DNA of 64,000 nt from Acanthopleura granulata. Taxonomy: Eukaryota > Mollusca > Polyplacophora > Chitonida > Chitonidae. Position 1 is the stretch's first letter; every line of letters starts with the position of its first letter. Shown piece after piece: positions 47,041-57,904 of this stretch. The notes beneath the pieces were generated by a model. That model did no database searches, was not told the DNA's origin, and saw only the letters and a list, made by a program, of their open reading frames with translations. The DNA lies in contig JABBOT010000003.1 in NCBI GenBank assembly GCA_016165875.1, positions 21,116,873 to 21,180,872 of the forward strand. Direction: 5' to 3'. Position numbers and translations under genes: made by a program.

Positions 47041-47926
47041 TCAATCACAGGGAACGCAAAATAAGGGATTTAATTCCGATCGATACACCGTTTACCAGAA
47101 CTCAAGGTAGCATTTTTCCCTTGAACGAGAACGGTCGCCAATGGGATATACGTAACTTATGCAAAATTATGAAGCCTATCTAATGAAAATATCATTCATG
47201 TTTCCACCGAAGCCATTATATGTGTACAACTGTAATAATTACAACGACACACTTTTACCTCCCTTGAACCTAAATCAATTACAGTCACATATTTACATTT
47301 ACACGAATCTTTAGGACTGACTCATCATAAGATTCAACTTATGCATCTGTCCACACTCCTGCCCGGTTTCGGGACTATGGGATAAACGTTACCCCGCGAA
47401 CTAAACCGATTGGCTTTATACACCAGCGTACCTGTCAAGTGGTCTTCGTACAGGTGTTCACAGGTTGCCACGATGAATCAAACGGCATTCGGGTTGAGAA
47501 TATGAATAAACTTCATAACTCATTCATTCTTTATGGGATATACATGAGCTTGATATGCAAATTTTCAGAAATTCACACCATTTATTTCTATATTTTCTCG
47601 GGGATTTTACAGATATTTCCGGTTTTCTCCGTCTGATTGATCTTTGCCAATCCTAGAGCATGTACGGCCAGACGCTGTTGTCGGACTAGATGCCTGGCGT
47701 GACTCGGGTATATTTATTGTACTTCATGGCCGTCGATCAGTCAATTAGGTAAAAATGCAGTGATGTTACTTGCAATATATTAAACAGCACTGGTCTAGAA
47801 TGCTCCAAATGCTGTGTCGTCATCACATTTAATAAACAATAAAGGGAAAACAATGACAAGGGACCAGGCCTCTGTATTCTCAACAGAATCCTGGTGTATA
47901 CGGGAATGCAATGTCAAAAGACTGCG

Positions 47927-48090
47927 ACATGGAGAGTAAAACCACAGCAGCGACGACAGTTTGATATTTGACAAATGGTCACACGTAACTGTTGAAGGAC
48001 GGCCTTTTGTCAATTTACCCTAGTTAAGATTTTATTCTAACTGTTCATGTAGGTACATAAATAGCAACAATTTAAATGTCGCGTCATGTC
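47927..48090 (+). repeat. Unclassified interspersed repeat, copy C
   Basis: Begins CATGGAGAGTAAAACCA, then AGCGACGACAGTTTGATATT, TGACAAATGGTCACACGTAA, and AAGATTTTATTCTAACTGTT before CATGTAGGTACATAAATAGC. It aligns with the copy at 46838 and, less well, with the one at 44305. No terminal repeats or tRNA-like boxes were seen. Confidence 0.65.
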
Positions 48091-48144
48091 TTGATCAGAA
48101 TCAGGTATGTGCCTCTAACCATCTGTGCATTTTAAAGACAAAGA

Positions 48145-48217
48145 GAAGCTAAGCAACGTCGAGTTGGGTCAGTACTTGGGTGGGTGACCGCCTGGGAACA
48201 CAGAATGCTGTAGGCAC
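48145..48217 (+). pseudogene. 5S rRNA-like segment, 3' part
   Basis: GAAGCTAAGCAACGTCGAGT, then TGGGTCAGTACTTGGGTGGG, TGACCGCCTGGGAACACAGA and ATGCTGTAGGCA match about the last 73 bases of metazoan 5S rRNA. They include the A-box, intermediate and C-box positions of the internal promoter. The first third of 5S is missing, so this is not a functional rRNA gene. It ends about 10 bp before the tRNA-like head of the SINE at 48225. Confidence 0.85.
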
Positions 48218-48224
48218 TTGTCGT

Positions 48225-48508
48225 TTTGGGGTCTCTGTGGCTCAGTTGGTTCGCGCGCGAGCACAGCGTAATGATCATAAGCCTCCGACCAATGCGGTCG
48301 GTGTGAGCTCAAGTCCAGCTCATGCTGGCTTCCTCTCCGACCGAACGTGGAAATGTCTGCCAGAAACCTGCGGATGGTCGTGGGTTTCTCCTGGGCTCTG
48401 CCCGGTTTTCTGCCACCGTAATGCTGGACTCTGTCGTATAAGTGAAATACTCTTGAGTACGGCGTAAAACAACAATCAAACAAATGAATAAATAAATAAA
48501 TAAAGACA
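48225..48508 (+). mobile_element. Full-length tRNA-derived SINE next to 5S-like segment
   Basis: GGGGTCTCTGTGGCTCAGTT carries the A box and GAGCTCAAGTCCAGC a weak B box. CATGCTGGCTTCCTCTCCGA and GTCGTGGGTTTCTCCTGGGC follow, then the ATACTCTTGAGTACGGCGTA tail and (AAAT)n. It is the same family as the copy at 30995. Confidence 0.9.
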
Positions 48509-49234
48509 TATAGACATATGAAATCATGCACGCAATAACAAATAACAACTTTTATTATTGGTTTTGCTTGTTATTGGCCTATATTGCCCGAAAGGCTATA
48601 TAAAAATATTAAGTTGCATAGTTTTGCCTCTGTTAGTGACGTCAGCCATGGTTTCACCACAAATATGACAGACGATCCGCATTGCCAGGACGATCGCCGG
48701 TCACGTGACCTTCATTGCACCCAACCTGCTAAAGGCATGCTACACATGTGTAAACACTTATCATCGGTACCTAGTCCGTGATAAGTATCCTAAAACGTTT
48801 GAAGTGCCAGTAGAAGTCTTTGACCTGAAAGTAGCACAGCGTCGAAGTCTTTAATGGCATGAATTGTTCTCCGAAAAAGTTGAATTGTTCATCATGTGAG
48901 TGGCCATCAACTTAGCGTGGTTTTCCACGAAAATGTGTCTCAGTAGTAACTTGGTTATCTGTAGAAGGAACTTCATTATCGTAACTCCCGAAACAACACA
49001 GCAAATATATGAGTTTTCTTCTATAATTATATCAATATTGCTTGATGAGAAAAGAAGCTTGTACAAAGCGTCCGTTTACCACATTATCTGTCTGGCATAG
49101 TGAGATGTATGGAAGGCACTGGAAATGTTCTGAGAACATACATAGTTCTGGTACTGAGTTAATATGCAACGAATAATCCTCGTGTACAGGAATGATATGT
49201 AAGTGTTTTTGTCTATCCCAAGCATTAATTTTTT

Positions 49235-49350
49235 ATTATTTATTTGTGTTTTTCGCCGTAATGAAGAATATTTCACTTAGGCTATGGCTGCCAGCATCAT
49301 GGTGGAAGGAAAGAACCCGCGAGAAACTGACGACCATCTACAGTTCAAAG
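49235..49350 (-). mobile_element. Partial tRNA-type SINE
   Basis: On the plus strand: TTATTATTTATTTGTGTTTT, CGCCGTAATGAAGAATATTT, then CCAGCATCATGGTGGAAGGA and GACGACCATCTACAG. It is the minus-strand 3' half, truncated before the head. Confidence 0.75.
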
Positions 49351-52280
49351 ACATGTGTGTCTTGAGTAGAGTGTCCATCGGAAATTAAATATAATTTTGC
49401 CATATAATTTGTTGCTTCATTCCGTTAAAGGCAAGTGATGATAGGCGTGCTGTGTGTTAGAGTTTAGACAGTTTTTATGAACAAAATAGACTGTTGACGT
49501 GGCCAATTCTAATGACGTGGCCAAAGAAAGAGCAGACAACCCAAGCTGTGCTCTACAGACACCGTAATTTAATGCCAGTCCACTTTTCACGCGAAAAGCT
49601 CCACCAAATGCACTTTGCAAGCTTTATACTCATAAATCCGTTTATCTCCGGTCACGTGCTCTTGGTGAGAGCGTAATGCTGTTAGCCCGGCAGCTGGAGT
49701 GGTTTCCCCCATCTCTGATCACATACACATTCCGAGAGTGTGTCGCTGCAACCGCCACATACTTTTGTGTTCCACACGTGTAATTTAATCTTTTAGGTGA
49801 GAATGAGTTGCATAAAATTTGCACAACAAACTTATTTTCATATTTATTATCGTGTGAAAAAACTGAGGTCGATTACTGTAGGTCATGCAACCAAAAACAA
49901 ATGATTCTCGTGATGTCATGCACGGTGTTGTTGTTGACGTGACAATTACAATTAATGTTACGGTTATTTTTTGGAAGGAGGCCCTGTAGATCTGCATATC
50001 TGCATATCATTCATTCATAATTATGCGTTTCTTTCTTTGAGGAGTATATGTTGTAGTTTTGCCCTATGCACGGTACTGTTTTCATTATACATACTTTCTT
50101 ATATCGGCCCCTTCTGACCTTGCTAACAACGCTGCATAAAATGACGCTAGACGTTTCGCAAAGCCAACGGTAACCGTTTGCGTTCACACAAAAAGAAACT
50201 TCGTCGTGCCTTCGTCGTAAATTCGTGGATGTAAATTCTGTAGCCGTAATTTTGATTTTTAGCATAAATTCTGCTTTTCTCGTTGTTTTACTAACTTCAA
50301 CAACAGCTAAGGTATGGGAATAGTTTCCTCACAATTCATGGCAGAATACGTTAAAACTATGACTTACTCGATATCCATAAATGTACTGTTAGGTGGCTGA
50401 CATTCGCTGCACATACACGCACAAGGCCTGTGTACAATGCACATACGTCATAGAGACCGCATAAAGTGATGACGTTTTGGTTTGGGTAAGCGCATACGTA
50501 CCGACGTGAAACTTCTGTTTTGTATTCCCATGATGACGTCTGTGTTGATTGCATGCGGTTTACTTTTCCGGACGGTATATTAGTGACCTTGTAATTAAGC
50601 TTCTCTGGTTAACTGTCCCTTAGACAATACGGCACTAGTTGTGCGCGAGTAGTCCCAAGTACACTATTAGGCAATTAGCTAATGTTTGCTTTCATGTTCT
50701 GCTCGGGTTATTTGTATCCTCGGAAACCTAGCAATGGCCCACACAACTATAGATACAACATCCGAGACTCTTAAGGTTTATGGTCATTAAATATAGTAGC
50801 TGGAAACAAAACTGCGTTAAACAGACACGTGCGGAATCCTCCTTAAAGTGTCCAGTATACACAAACTAATGCAAGCCTCTTGATCTTGTTTATCCTTGGA
50901 ATCCTGATAGCTACAAGGAGAGTTTCTAGTCTTGCTCAGCTCGTATAGGGTGGAATATGATACAGGTGCAGACATCGTTTCTCCATCCGCAGCCCCAGGG
51001 GAATGTGGACCAGTAAAGCGGTGGGTTTATCCACACCGTGTAAACTCCGGGGCTCTGGACGCTGGCCCAACATCACATGCACCTGCCAACTTCTACTGTG
51101 CTTTATGAACTCGGCTATAGACTCTCAACGTGTTGTCAAAATAAAACTATCCGATTAGAGGCGCCCTTTGATTTGCCTCAAAGGTGTGAGGTGACCACTC
51201 CTGAGCTTATGCCTTAAAGAATAGCCCTGCTTTGTACTGTTCGCGAAATGAACACGTGTTTATACAGATCTTAAGGGAATGATTGCAGTTGAAGTAGAAT
51301 TGCCATGCATTTTTACAGAAATGTCAATATATGCATGGATATTATTGCTTCTTTCTTCCTTAAGGTTAGGAAACTCTCATTAAATCTCTGATCACTGATG
51401 CCAAGGGATAATGGAAAATAATTATTTCACCCCCAAATAAATGTGCCTCGTCGATATCATGTTCATCAGACAAATGTTAGTCGTATGAATTTTGTGTGGT
51501 ATATACATATGGTAGGTAGACAAGATCAATATCTCCTTCTTTTCTAAATTTACTACTCTGACATGGAACATATTTACTCCCCTCTCCACAAAGAACCTTA
51601 AAACATCCCATCTCATAAAGACACAAGTTTCTGTACTAAGAAGCAAAAATATCAAAAGGATGAATGGTCCGCAAGTCAAATCTGATTTTCACACACTAAC
51701 CCTCCACCAGAAAAGAGTGTTACACATTCCATGACTGCACGGCCTACATTAAAAGCAACCGCAATTATAAAGATATGCTGATTTAAAATTTATTTAAACT
51801 AGTGGCGTTTTAGCCCCATGTTCAAGAATGTTTTTTTTTTGTTTGTTTGTTTTTTTTGACACTGTTATTTATGGAACACAGAGAAAGACTAGGTAATCTG
51901 GGCGACGAAGACATTCATATAGCAATTATCAACTAAAATGGACATCCCATAGAGGCCGATAACCGCACGCCCAATGAACTAAAGTAAGAAATTTCGACGG
52001 ATTCGTGTGAAAAGGACGCATTTAACAGGTGACAATGGGGGTGATATAAGGCGCAGGGAATGCTCTGGGCGCGCAAGTGTAATCGCTTGTCAGAATTGTA
52101 TACTATGTTTTATACGTTACCATTACTCAAAAAGATGTATGTCATGGATGTCAAAGTCTTTCGCAAGATCATCGCTGATTGAGCAGAAAACTACCTACTG
52201 CTGCGGCTTTAAGTCAGGGCATTAGACAATGAGCGATGGTATTCCTGATTTTTGTCCGTCTTCCTTCACACCCACCTTAA
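49351..52280. other. Gene-poor stretch
   Basis: No family-level similarity is visible on either strand. The open frames here are under 90 codons and lack supporting splice context. A faint SINE-tail remnant (GTGGCGTTTTAGCCCCATGTTCAAGAATG) lies near 51800. Confidence 0.4.
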
Positions 52281-52281
52281 G

Positions 52282-52944
52282 CTTGGTTTACATTATGTTC
52301 CCGACGGCCACGGCAGTCACGTTTTAGGCGGCCGTGTACAAAACGGCATGAAAATGACACAACGCGGGTGGACGGGATGAGCAAGCGTGACAGGCCGTGA
52401 TTGCCTTGGATACGGGGCCAGATTTTTAATCTGTCAAAAAATTTGCCACGGCAGTCACAGTGCGGATGAAAACCTAGTAGACCGTAGTAAAACTGGGTGA
52501 ATGCAGCAAAACATGACAGGACGTAATAGGCCGTAACAAAACTTGAATGCGGTCCGTAGTATTAAGAAGAATATGTCTTCCCCAACATCTCACGGTCCTT
52601 CCAACTACCGCGTTTTGCCACGGTTCTCACGGCAAGCCAGGTGTGTATTTTCGCCGTTTCGTCGCGTTCAATCACTGCGCGTCCGGCGAGTGACGGTTTA
52701 CGGGCCCGGTGCGATACGGCGCGTTGCGTCCTGCTACGGTCTGCCATGGTGCGCGCCGTCTTGGAGGAAAAACAAAAAATCCATGCCCGGCAGGGGAGCT
52801 TCATTCGAGTCTGAACAATCGATAACACATTAACAAAACCTAACAAAACTTGAATACGGAGAAAAAATGGCAAAAATCCAACGGCGCACCACGTTTCGGG
52901 TAGACGGGTTTGCCGTGGCCACTGGGAACCCAATGTAAACCTAG
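52282..52944. mobile_element. Non-autonomous DNA transposon candidate with terminal inverted repeats
   Basis: The 33-bp ends CTTGGTTTACATTATGTTCC... (52282-52314) and, inverted, CTAGGTTTACATTGGGTTCC... (52912-52944) agree at about 27 positions, and both finish GGCCACGGC on the inner side. The 0.66-kb body is GC- and CpG-rich compared with its surroundings. Open frames on both strands overlap (about 170 codons on minus) but resemble no transposase. A target-site duplication could not be settled: CTTAAG lies at the left edge and no match was seen at the right. Confidence 0.65.
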
Positions 52945-52949
52945 CATTG

Positions 52950-52998
52950 ACAATATTATACAAGTGAAACATTCTTGAACACGGAGCAAAGCACAAAC
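52950..52998 (+). mobile_element. SINE tail remnant
   Basis: ATTATACAAGTGAAACATTC, then TTGAACACGGAGCAAAGCACAAACC, resembles the common SINE 3' end. It adjoins the right end of the inverted-repeat element. Confidence 0.45.
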
Positions 52999-52999
52999 C

Positions 53000-55140
53000 G
53001 TAATACCTCTCTATAGTCCGCCTATACCACAGACTGGGTTGGAACAAAACACAGTAAACATTATCAGGAGAGTTGGACAACTTGACAGGTTAAGCGAAAC
53101 GCCTTGTTAACACAAAGACTTTTGCTTACGCAAGAAAGCTGAAGTATCGTGAAGCGGGGTCGTGCTCTTTTCTGGGTCTTATTGTTCTCTCCTGGACGGG
53201 TTCTTCTTCATACAGGTAGGGAGTGGATGTTTTAATTACAATAAGTAAAGTAAAGGACAAAGTAATGAGACATTATACTCAAATGTTTAGTCTCAAACCA
53301 AAAGTGCAGAAATTTCTACTCGCTAAATATGGCGACTATTATAGGTCAAACGGTTATTAAGTTAAGCATCAGCTATCGGCGTGAAACATAGACAATTTAT
53401 TTTTTTAACAAGAAACAAAAAAGAATCATCCATTTAGAAAACTTAGAGTGCTGAGAGTAATCTTTGACGGTAGGACAAATAAGACAACTTCAAGATCACC
53501 ATTATCCTAGGATGATCATCCGCAATAGCTGAGTTCTGTCTAACGCCATGTTTTTCTACAAGAGCTGAAGAAAATCCTGTTTTTTTCCACGTCAGCTGGA
53601 AATCAGATGTTCATTACAGCTTAGTGTTACAGCAAGAAGCGGTGTTGATCATAACACCGTGATGTTGTTCTACCAAATAACCCGACACTTGGCACCTGAA
53701 GCGTAAAACTGGGTGCGGTGCACGATACATCGTGACGTCAATGCCCCCAGATGCTTTCCCTCACGAAAACTGAACGCTCGACAATTTACATGCATCTTTT
53801 AGACTATATACAGAACGTGTTGGCACGAGACACGACATGCGGTGAAGTTCATCGCAAACTAGAAGGCCATCAGCTCTTGTGTAGCAAAAAGGATGACTTT
53901 TCGTCCTTTTCAAATCATCCATGTGACATTGTTTGCATGGAGGTCTGAAAAGATAGCTGCGTTACAAAGTGCCCAAATTAGCCTCTTCTTGCAGTGAAAT
54001 ATGTTACTCTTTTACGGGAGCACCAGCCTGTTCGTCTGATAACATTAAAAGACTTTAAGCTACGAACAATGAGTTTGACAACACCTAGCTCTATCCTGTT
54101 AAACGTGTAGGTTATCCCTTTGCTGACTGAGGAACATTTTGGACGTTTTGAACAGTATCGTACCGAGCGAAGACAGAAGAAAGAAAACACGGGATACTCT
54201 TCCTTGAGGTCCACTTCTTACCTGATAAACATGATAGGTGGCTTTGTTTCTTTTACCTTTAATCTGCGTGCTTAACTCACAAAAAGTTTACATCTTGACC
54301 AATTGGTACATCCATTTTGCAAAATAAAAGGGTTACTATTAAGCAGCCGATAACTGTCAAGCAATCATCCGCACGCTATTTCCCTTCGAGTGGAGGGTCC
54401 TGGTGATGATTTATGGTGATTAAGTCACAGCAAAAGTGTGACGCTGTGCTAAAAGTTACCATTTTTTGTAGTGCTCTGGATTGGTATTTGAAATGGATTT
54501 GAATTAATTTCTGATATTAGGGGTTGCGTTTATATTATAAATTTACATCTGGCATATGCACGGAAATGACTCGAGAAATGTACGGTTGTGATTTTTTTTC
54601 ACCAAATGCTCGATTTTTTTTCCTTCACTGTAAAACGTCAGGTGTACGGCAGATATGTTAGAATACATAGTCTCCAAGCATAAAGGTGTATTGGACACAT
54701 GATGTTGCAACACGCTCCAAGACATCGGTTACTGGAGAAATGTGCAGCTAATGTCCAAACTATCCATACGTCCGAAACAACTGAAATACTGATGCATGCT
54801 TTTTAATTTTTTAGTTTTCCTGGTTATTACTAAAGGGGTCTTCTGGAAGCCTATATACAGCCAACACAGTGATTGTGCATTACGACGGTGGCTGTTTGCT
54901 TTATTTGACATCCACAGAAATCTCGCGAGGTATTAGCCAACAAATTTTGCGGAAATTCATCGGGTGCTTTATACGCACATGTACAAGGAAGGGAGATGAT
55001 TCATGTTCCGATACAGAGGGCATAACTGTTAAGCATACTAGAGCCACGCTAAGAATATACTGAGTAGAATAACACACTTTTCCGCATTCTGTTACCTCTA
55101 CATCAAGTCCCATGACTCTTGCAAAATTTCCGCGAAAGTC
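53000..55140. other. Gene-poor stretch
   Basis: Nothing recognisable as coding or repeated was seen. Short open frames on both strands look random. Confidence 0.35.
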
Positions 55141-55149
55141 GAATACCGC

Positions 55150-55465
55150 TCACTGAAGTGTTCCATCATCATCATTGGTCAAAAAATGTCTCCAAGATGC
55201 TGTTCTCTCCGATCCAGCGTGCACAGTGACAGTATTTTCAGATTCGTAGCTATCCGATTGTGTTTGCATGGTATAGGAACCGGAGAAAAGAGGTGTTGCG
55301 GAAACAGTTAACACCGCCAGCTCACAGTGGGGAATTGCAAAACCCGAACTGACCATTGTTCTTTTGTAACAGATGAATATTACCAATTTACCCGAAAATC
55401 GTCATTGCAAAAGGCAGGAACGAACAACACGCTAAGCAGATTTACTCCCAACTTCTCTATTGGAG
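55150..55465 (-). pseudogene. Possible degenerate Ig-like domain
   Basis: On the minus strand one frame gives LLSVLFVPAFCNDDFRVNW, which resembles the B-to-C strand part of an Ig-like domain with the core Trp. It is closed by TAA right after the Trp. Another frame gives HCELAVLTVSATPLFSGSYT, like the E-to-F strand part (LxVxxxxxxxSGxY). Both halves are in the right order but in different frames, so this is either a broken copy or a chance resemblance. The function is unknown and the call is weak. Confidence 0.25.
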
Positions 55466-55806
55466 GTAAAGTTCTCACAATTAAGCTTGTCATACGTGAA
55501 CAGAATAATGCGAACACTGATCGATTCCTAATCAGTTTTCTACACCTGATGACAGTCATGTCCATGTAACGTGAATTTTATAACGGATGAATTGCACAAT
55601 AGACTTTCATTCCACATTCACCTCACAACTGCCTTGCAGAAAAACTCAGGGTTGCAAATATTTCAACTGCCCGTGGTAAACCACATGTGTTCGCGTCTCT
55701 GTAGGAAAAACAAGCCGCGGTTTACGTTAGGAAACTTATAATGTACCTTAACAGCTACGCATTGTAGTTATGTACGCAAGAATTAACTGGAAAACATCTG
55801 TCTAAC

Positions 55807-55913
55807 CTGTTTATTTACGCCACAAACAACACAGTCTGTTGACGGCATGGTAGAATCACGTGTTGTTGACTGGTAGAGATAGCGCTGCGGGGCGAACGTT
55901 TTAGTCGAATCAC
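55807..55913 (-). CDS. Possible exon of an unidentified minus-strand gene
   Basis: The acceptor CTTCCAG|GTGATTCG and the donor AATAAACAG|GTTAGA bound 107 bp. With phase 1 entry the frame is open: DSTKTFAPQRYLYQ, then PSTDCVVCGVNKQ. A donor in the matching phase (ACAAGCG|GTAAGT) lies at 59955. No protein family is recognised and the pairing is only suggestive. Confidence 0.2.
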
Positions 55914-56574
55914 CTGGAAGAAAAACGTGAAATGCCAGCAAGCGAGCGCCACGCGCCTCAGGCCAATGCAGGACAAGTGAATGCCCCTGTTCTGCCAATG
56001 CACTTTTTTCAACTGACGGCAAATGGGCACTAGAATCCTGATGGAAGGGTGATATTTTTAACCATAAAACCATGAAAAGGAGCCTTTTTTTAATTATAAG
56101 CTATATAGCTTCTTACATGGCTTGTCTGTCTGGGTACTCGGCAATATACAAATACTATTTCAGGTACAAGAAAAACTATAGCCGTGTCAGATTTAGAACA
56201 TTTGCCAGGCAAATGTAAATATCAAAAATCATCTTAATGTTAAATTCTTAGTAAATTTTCCGTGAAAGGGAAAAGAAAACAAAGATGAAGTCATAATTTT
56301 GCATATCATTGCAAAGTTTCACAGCTGGAAACACAAAAAATCCCTTCCTTTTTAAAAGCTTTTTAACTTTGAAAACTCTTTCGCGACGAAACAGAATGCA
56401 AATGCAGATATGAAAATGAAATTTTAAATATTTAAACGTCCTATGAACACTGTATAGACAATCCAGTGAGTACCAGTTGTGTTTTGTACAGACGTATGCC
56501 TTTTTTCACATGATTACAACTGTGGAAAAAAACGGAATAAATGTTCCCGTCGCAATGGCGGATCGGTCCCAAGT

Positions 56575-56700
56575 TGACTTAACTATTGTTCTCCTTCACT
56601 ACACGAATAATAGGTTCTCGATTTATCCACAAAACATCATCGTAAATGCAGGAATGAACAACAGGCCTGCACAGCTTTGATCCGAAACACCTTTGGTGGA
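56575..56700 (-). pseudogene. Fragment paralogous to the Ig-like trace at 55.4 kb
   Basis: The minus-strand DNA is similar to 55395-55465 (shared GTTGTTC.TTCCTGC core and a GATGA..TTT...GGxTAAAT block). In one frame it reads SCAGLLFIPAF and in another YDDVLWINREPIIRV, again with a core Trp. A small deletion relative to the other copy explains the frame change. It is non-functional as it stands. Confidence 0.25.
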
Positions 56701-57299
56701 AAAGGTTATCAATAACTTGAAGGTAATATTTCATAACTCAATCCTTTTCATTCAACAGGCAGTGTATTCACGCCTGTTGGTGTTAAGCAATCTCTATATT
56801 ACCTGAGCCGTCAAAGACATCTATACACCTTCTTTGGATTTAAAAGTCACAACAGATGTTCCTGATGATACAAGCTGATCTATTTTCACATACATGTTTA
56901 CAAAGGTCTCATCTCGCCTTTATGACTAAAAGCATAATTTTAATTTTGCAATTGTAAATTATCCTTATTTGGAAAATAATATGCAAAAGACTTGAGGATA
57001 TGGCGTAGACATATCTGGAATGGTAGCATTTTTTTTAATCCTGTGAAAGCATGATAGTTTTAGTCTACGTTATAAGGTATTTATGCAAAGGCTAATGTGT
57101 CAAAGATACTGCATTCAACGCATTCAGTTCGAAGATTTAAGTTTCTTAAATTCTACTCTGAGTGTACACTCATGTTGGCAAATGTGTACAGAGCATTCTT
57201 TAACTCTGGCGATCTGCTTCATAATTGGGGTTGTCATAGTTGTATGTAATTTCGCTTATCCGAATCAGAGAGCCTGTATAATCTCTGGTGGCCATTATT

Positions 57300-57450
57300 T
57301 CAACATAGTGCTCTCATGAACAGTCGCAGTCAACAGTGTGCTTTCATGAACAGTCGCAATCAACATCGTGCTTTCATGAAAAGTTGCAATCACCATTGTA
57401 CTTTCATGAAAAGTTGCAATCAACTTGGGGCTTTTATGAACAGTTTCCAT
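57300..57450. repeat. 30-bp tandem repeat
   Basis: Five copies of a unit near GTGCTTTCATGAACAGTCGC followed by AATCAACAT. Because 30 is a multiple of three it gives an open frame with a 10-residue repeat on the plus strand, probably meaningless. Confidence 0.85.
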
Positions 57451-57585
57451 CAAAGACCGACTGACAGGTCTGGGAATTATTCACTGACTTGTTTGAAATT
57501 TGAATTGGATCTCATTCCTGAAATATCGACTGTCTTCGATGTTTCATTAGACGCTGATGACTGCTTCTGTCTTACATGTTACTAA

Positions 57586-57904
57586 CTTGATTTATTATAT
57601 ATATATATTTTTTAGATATTCTGACATGAACTGCGTTTATTGTTGTTTTGGAAATGGGTTTGACGTAAACCAGTTGGAATGCTCTTTCATGGTTTACACT
57701 TAGGCTCTACATCATGCAAATGGCTAAAAACAGCCTAGAATTCTGACAGGGCCAGTTATACGAAGTATAGTCACAACCTTTGCTTTGCGTAACGTCATAG
57801 ATAAAATGCCGTACGTCACAATAGTAAATACGTTTGACGGAACGCTGAAACAGCCTTCTAGAATGTCAGAATATTTAAAAAATATATATACATAATAAAT
57901 TAAG
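57586..57904. mobile_element. Foldback element with 42-bp terminal inverted repeats (MITE-like)
   Basis: Arms 57586-57627 and 57863-57904 agree at 39 of 42 positions as inverted copies. They start CTTGATTTATTATATATATA and end ATATTCTGACAT on the inner side. The 235-bp middle has no coding capacity. A piece of it, GTTGGAATGCTCT.TCATGG followed by TTTACACT, recurs at 58015-58045 outside the element. Confidence 0.65.

Noticed and set aside
48145..48217. Functional 5S rRNA gene
   Set aside because: The first third of 5S is missing and the remaining part has substitutions.
48225..48300. tRNA gene
   Set aside because: The A and B boxes belong to a SINE head. The sequence does not form a complete tRNA cloverleaf and the SINE body follows.
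52562..53080. 172-codon minus-strand frame
   Set aside because: It lies mostly within the CpG-rich inverted-repeat element, overlaps a plus-strand frame and resembles no transposase.
57316..57585. 89-codon plus-strand frame with a 10-residue repeat
   Set aside because: It is produced by a 30-bp tandem repeat. The remainder has no motif and no splice context.
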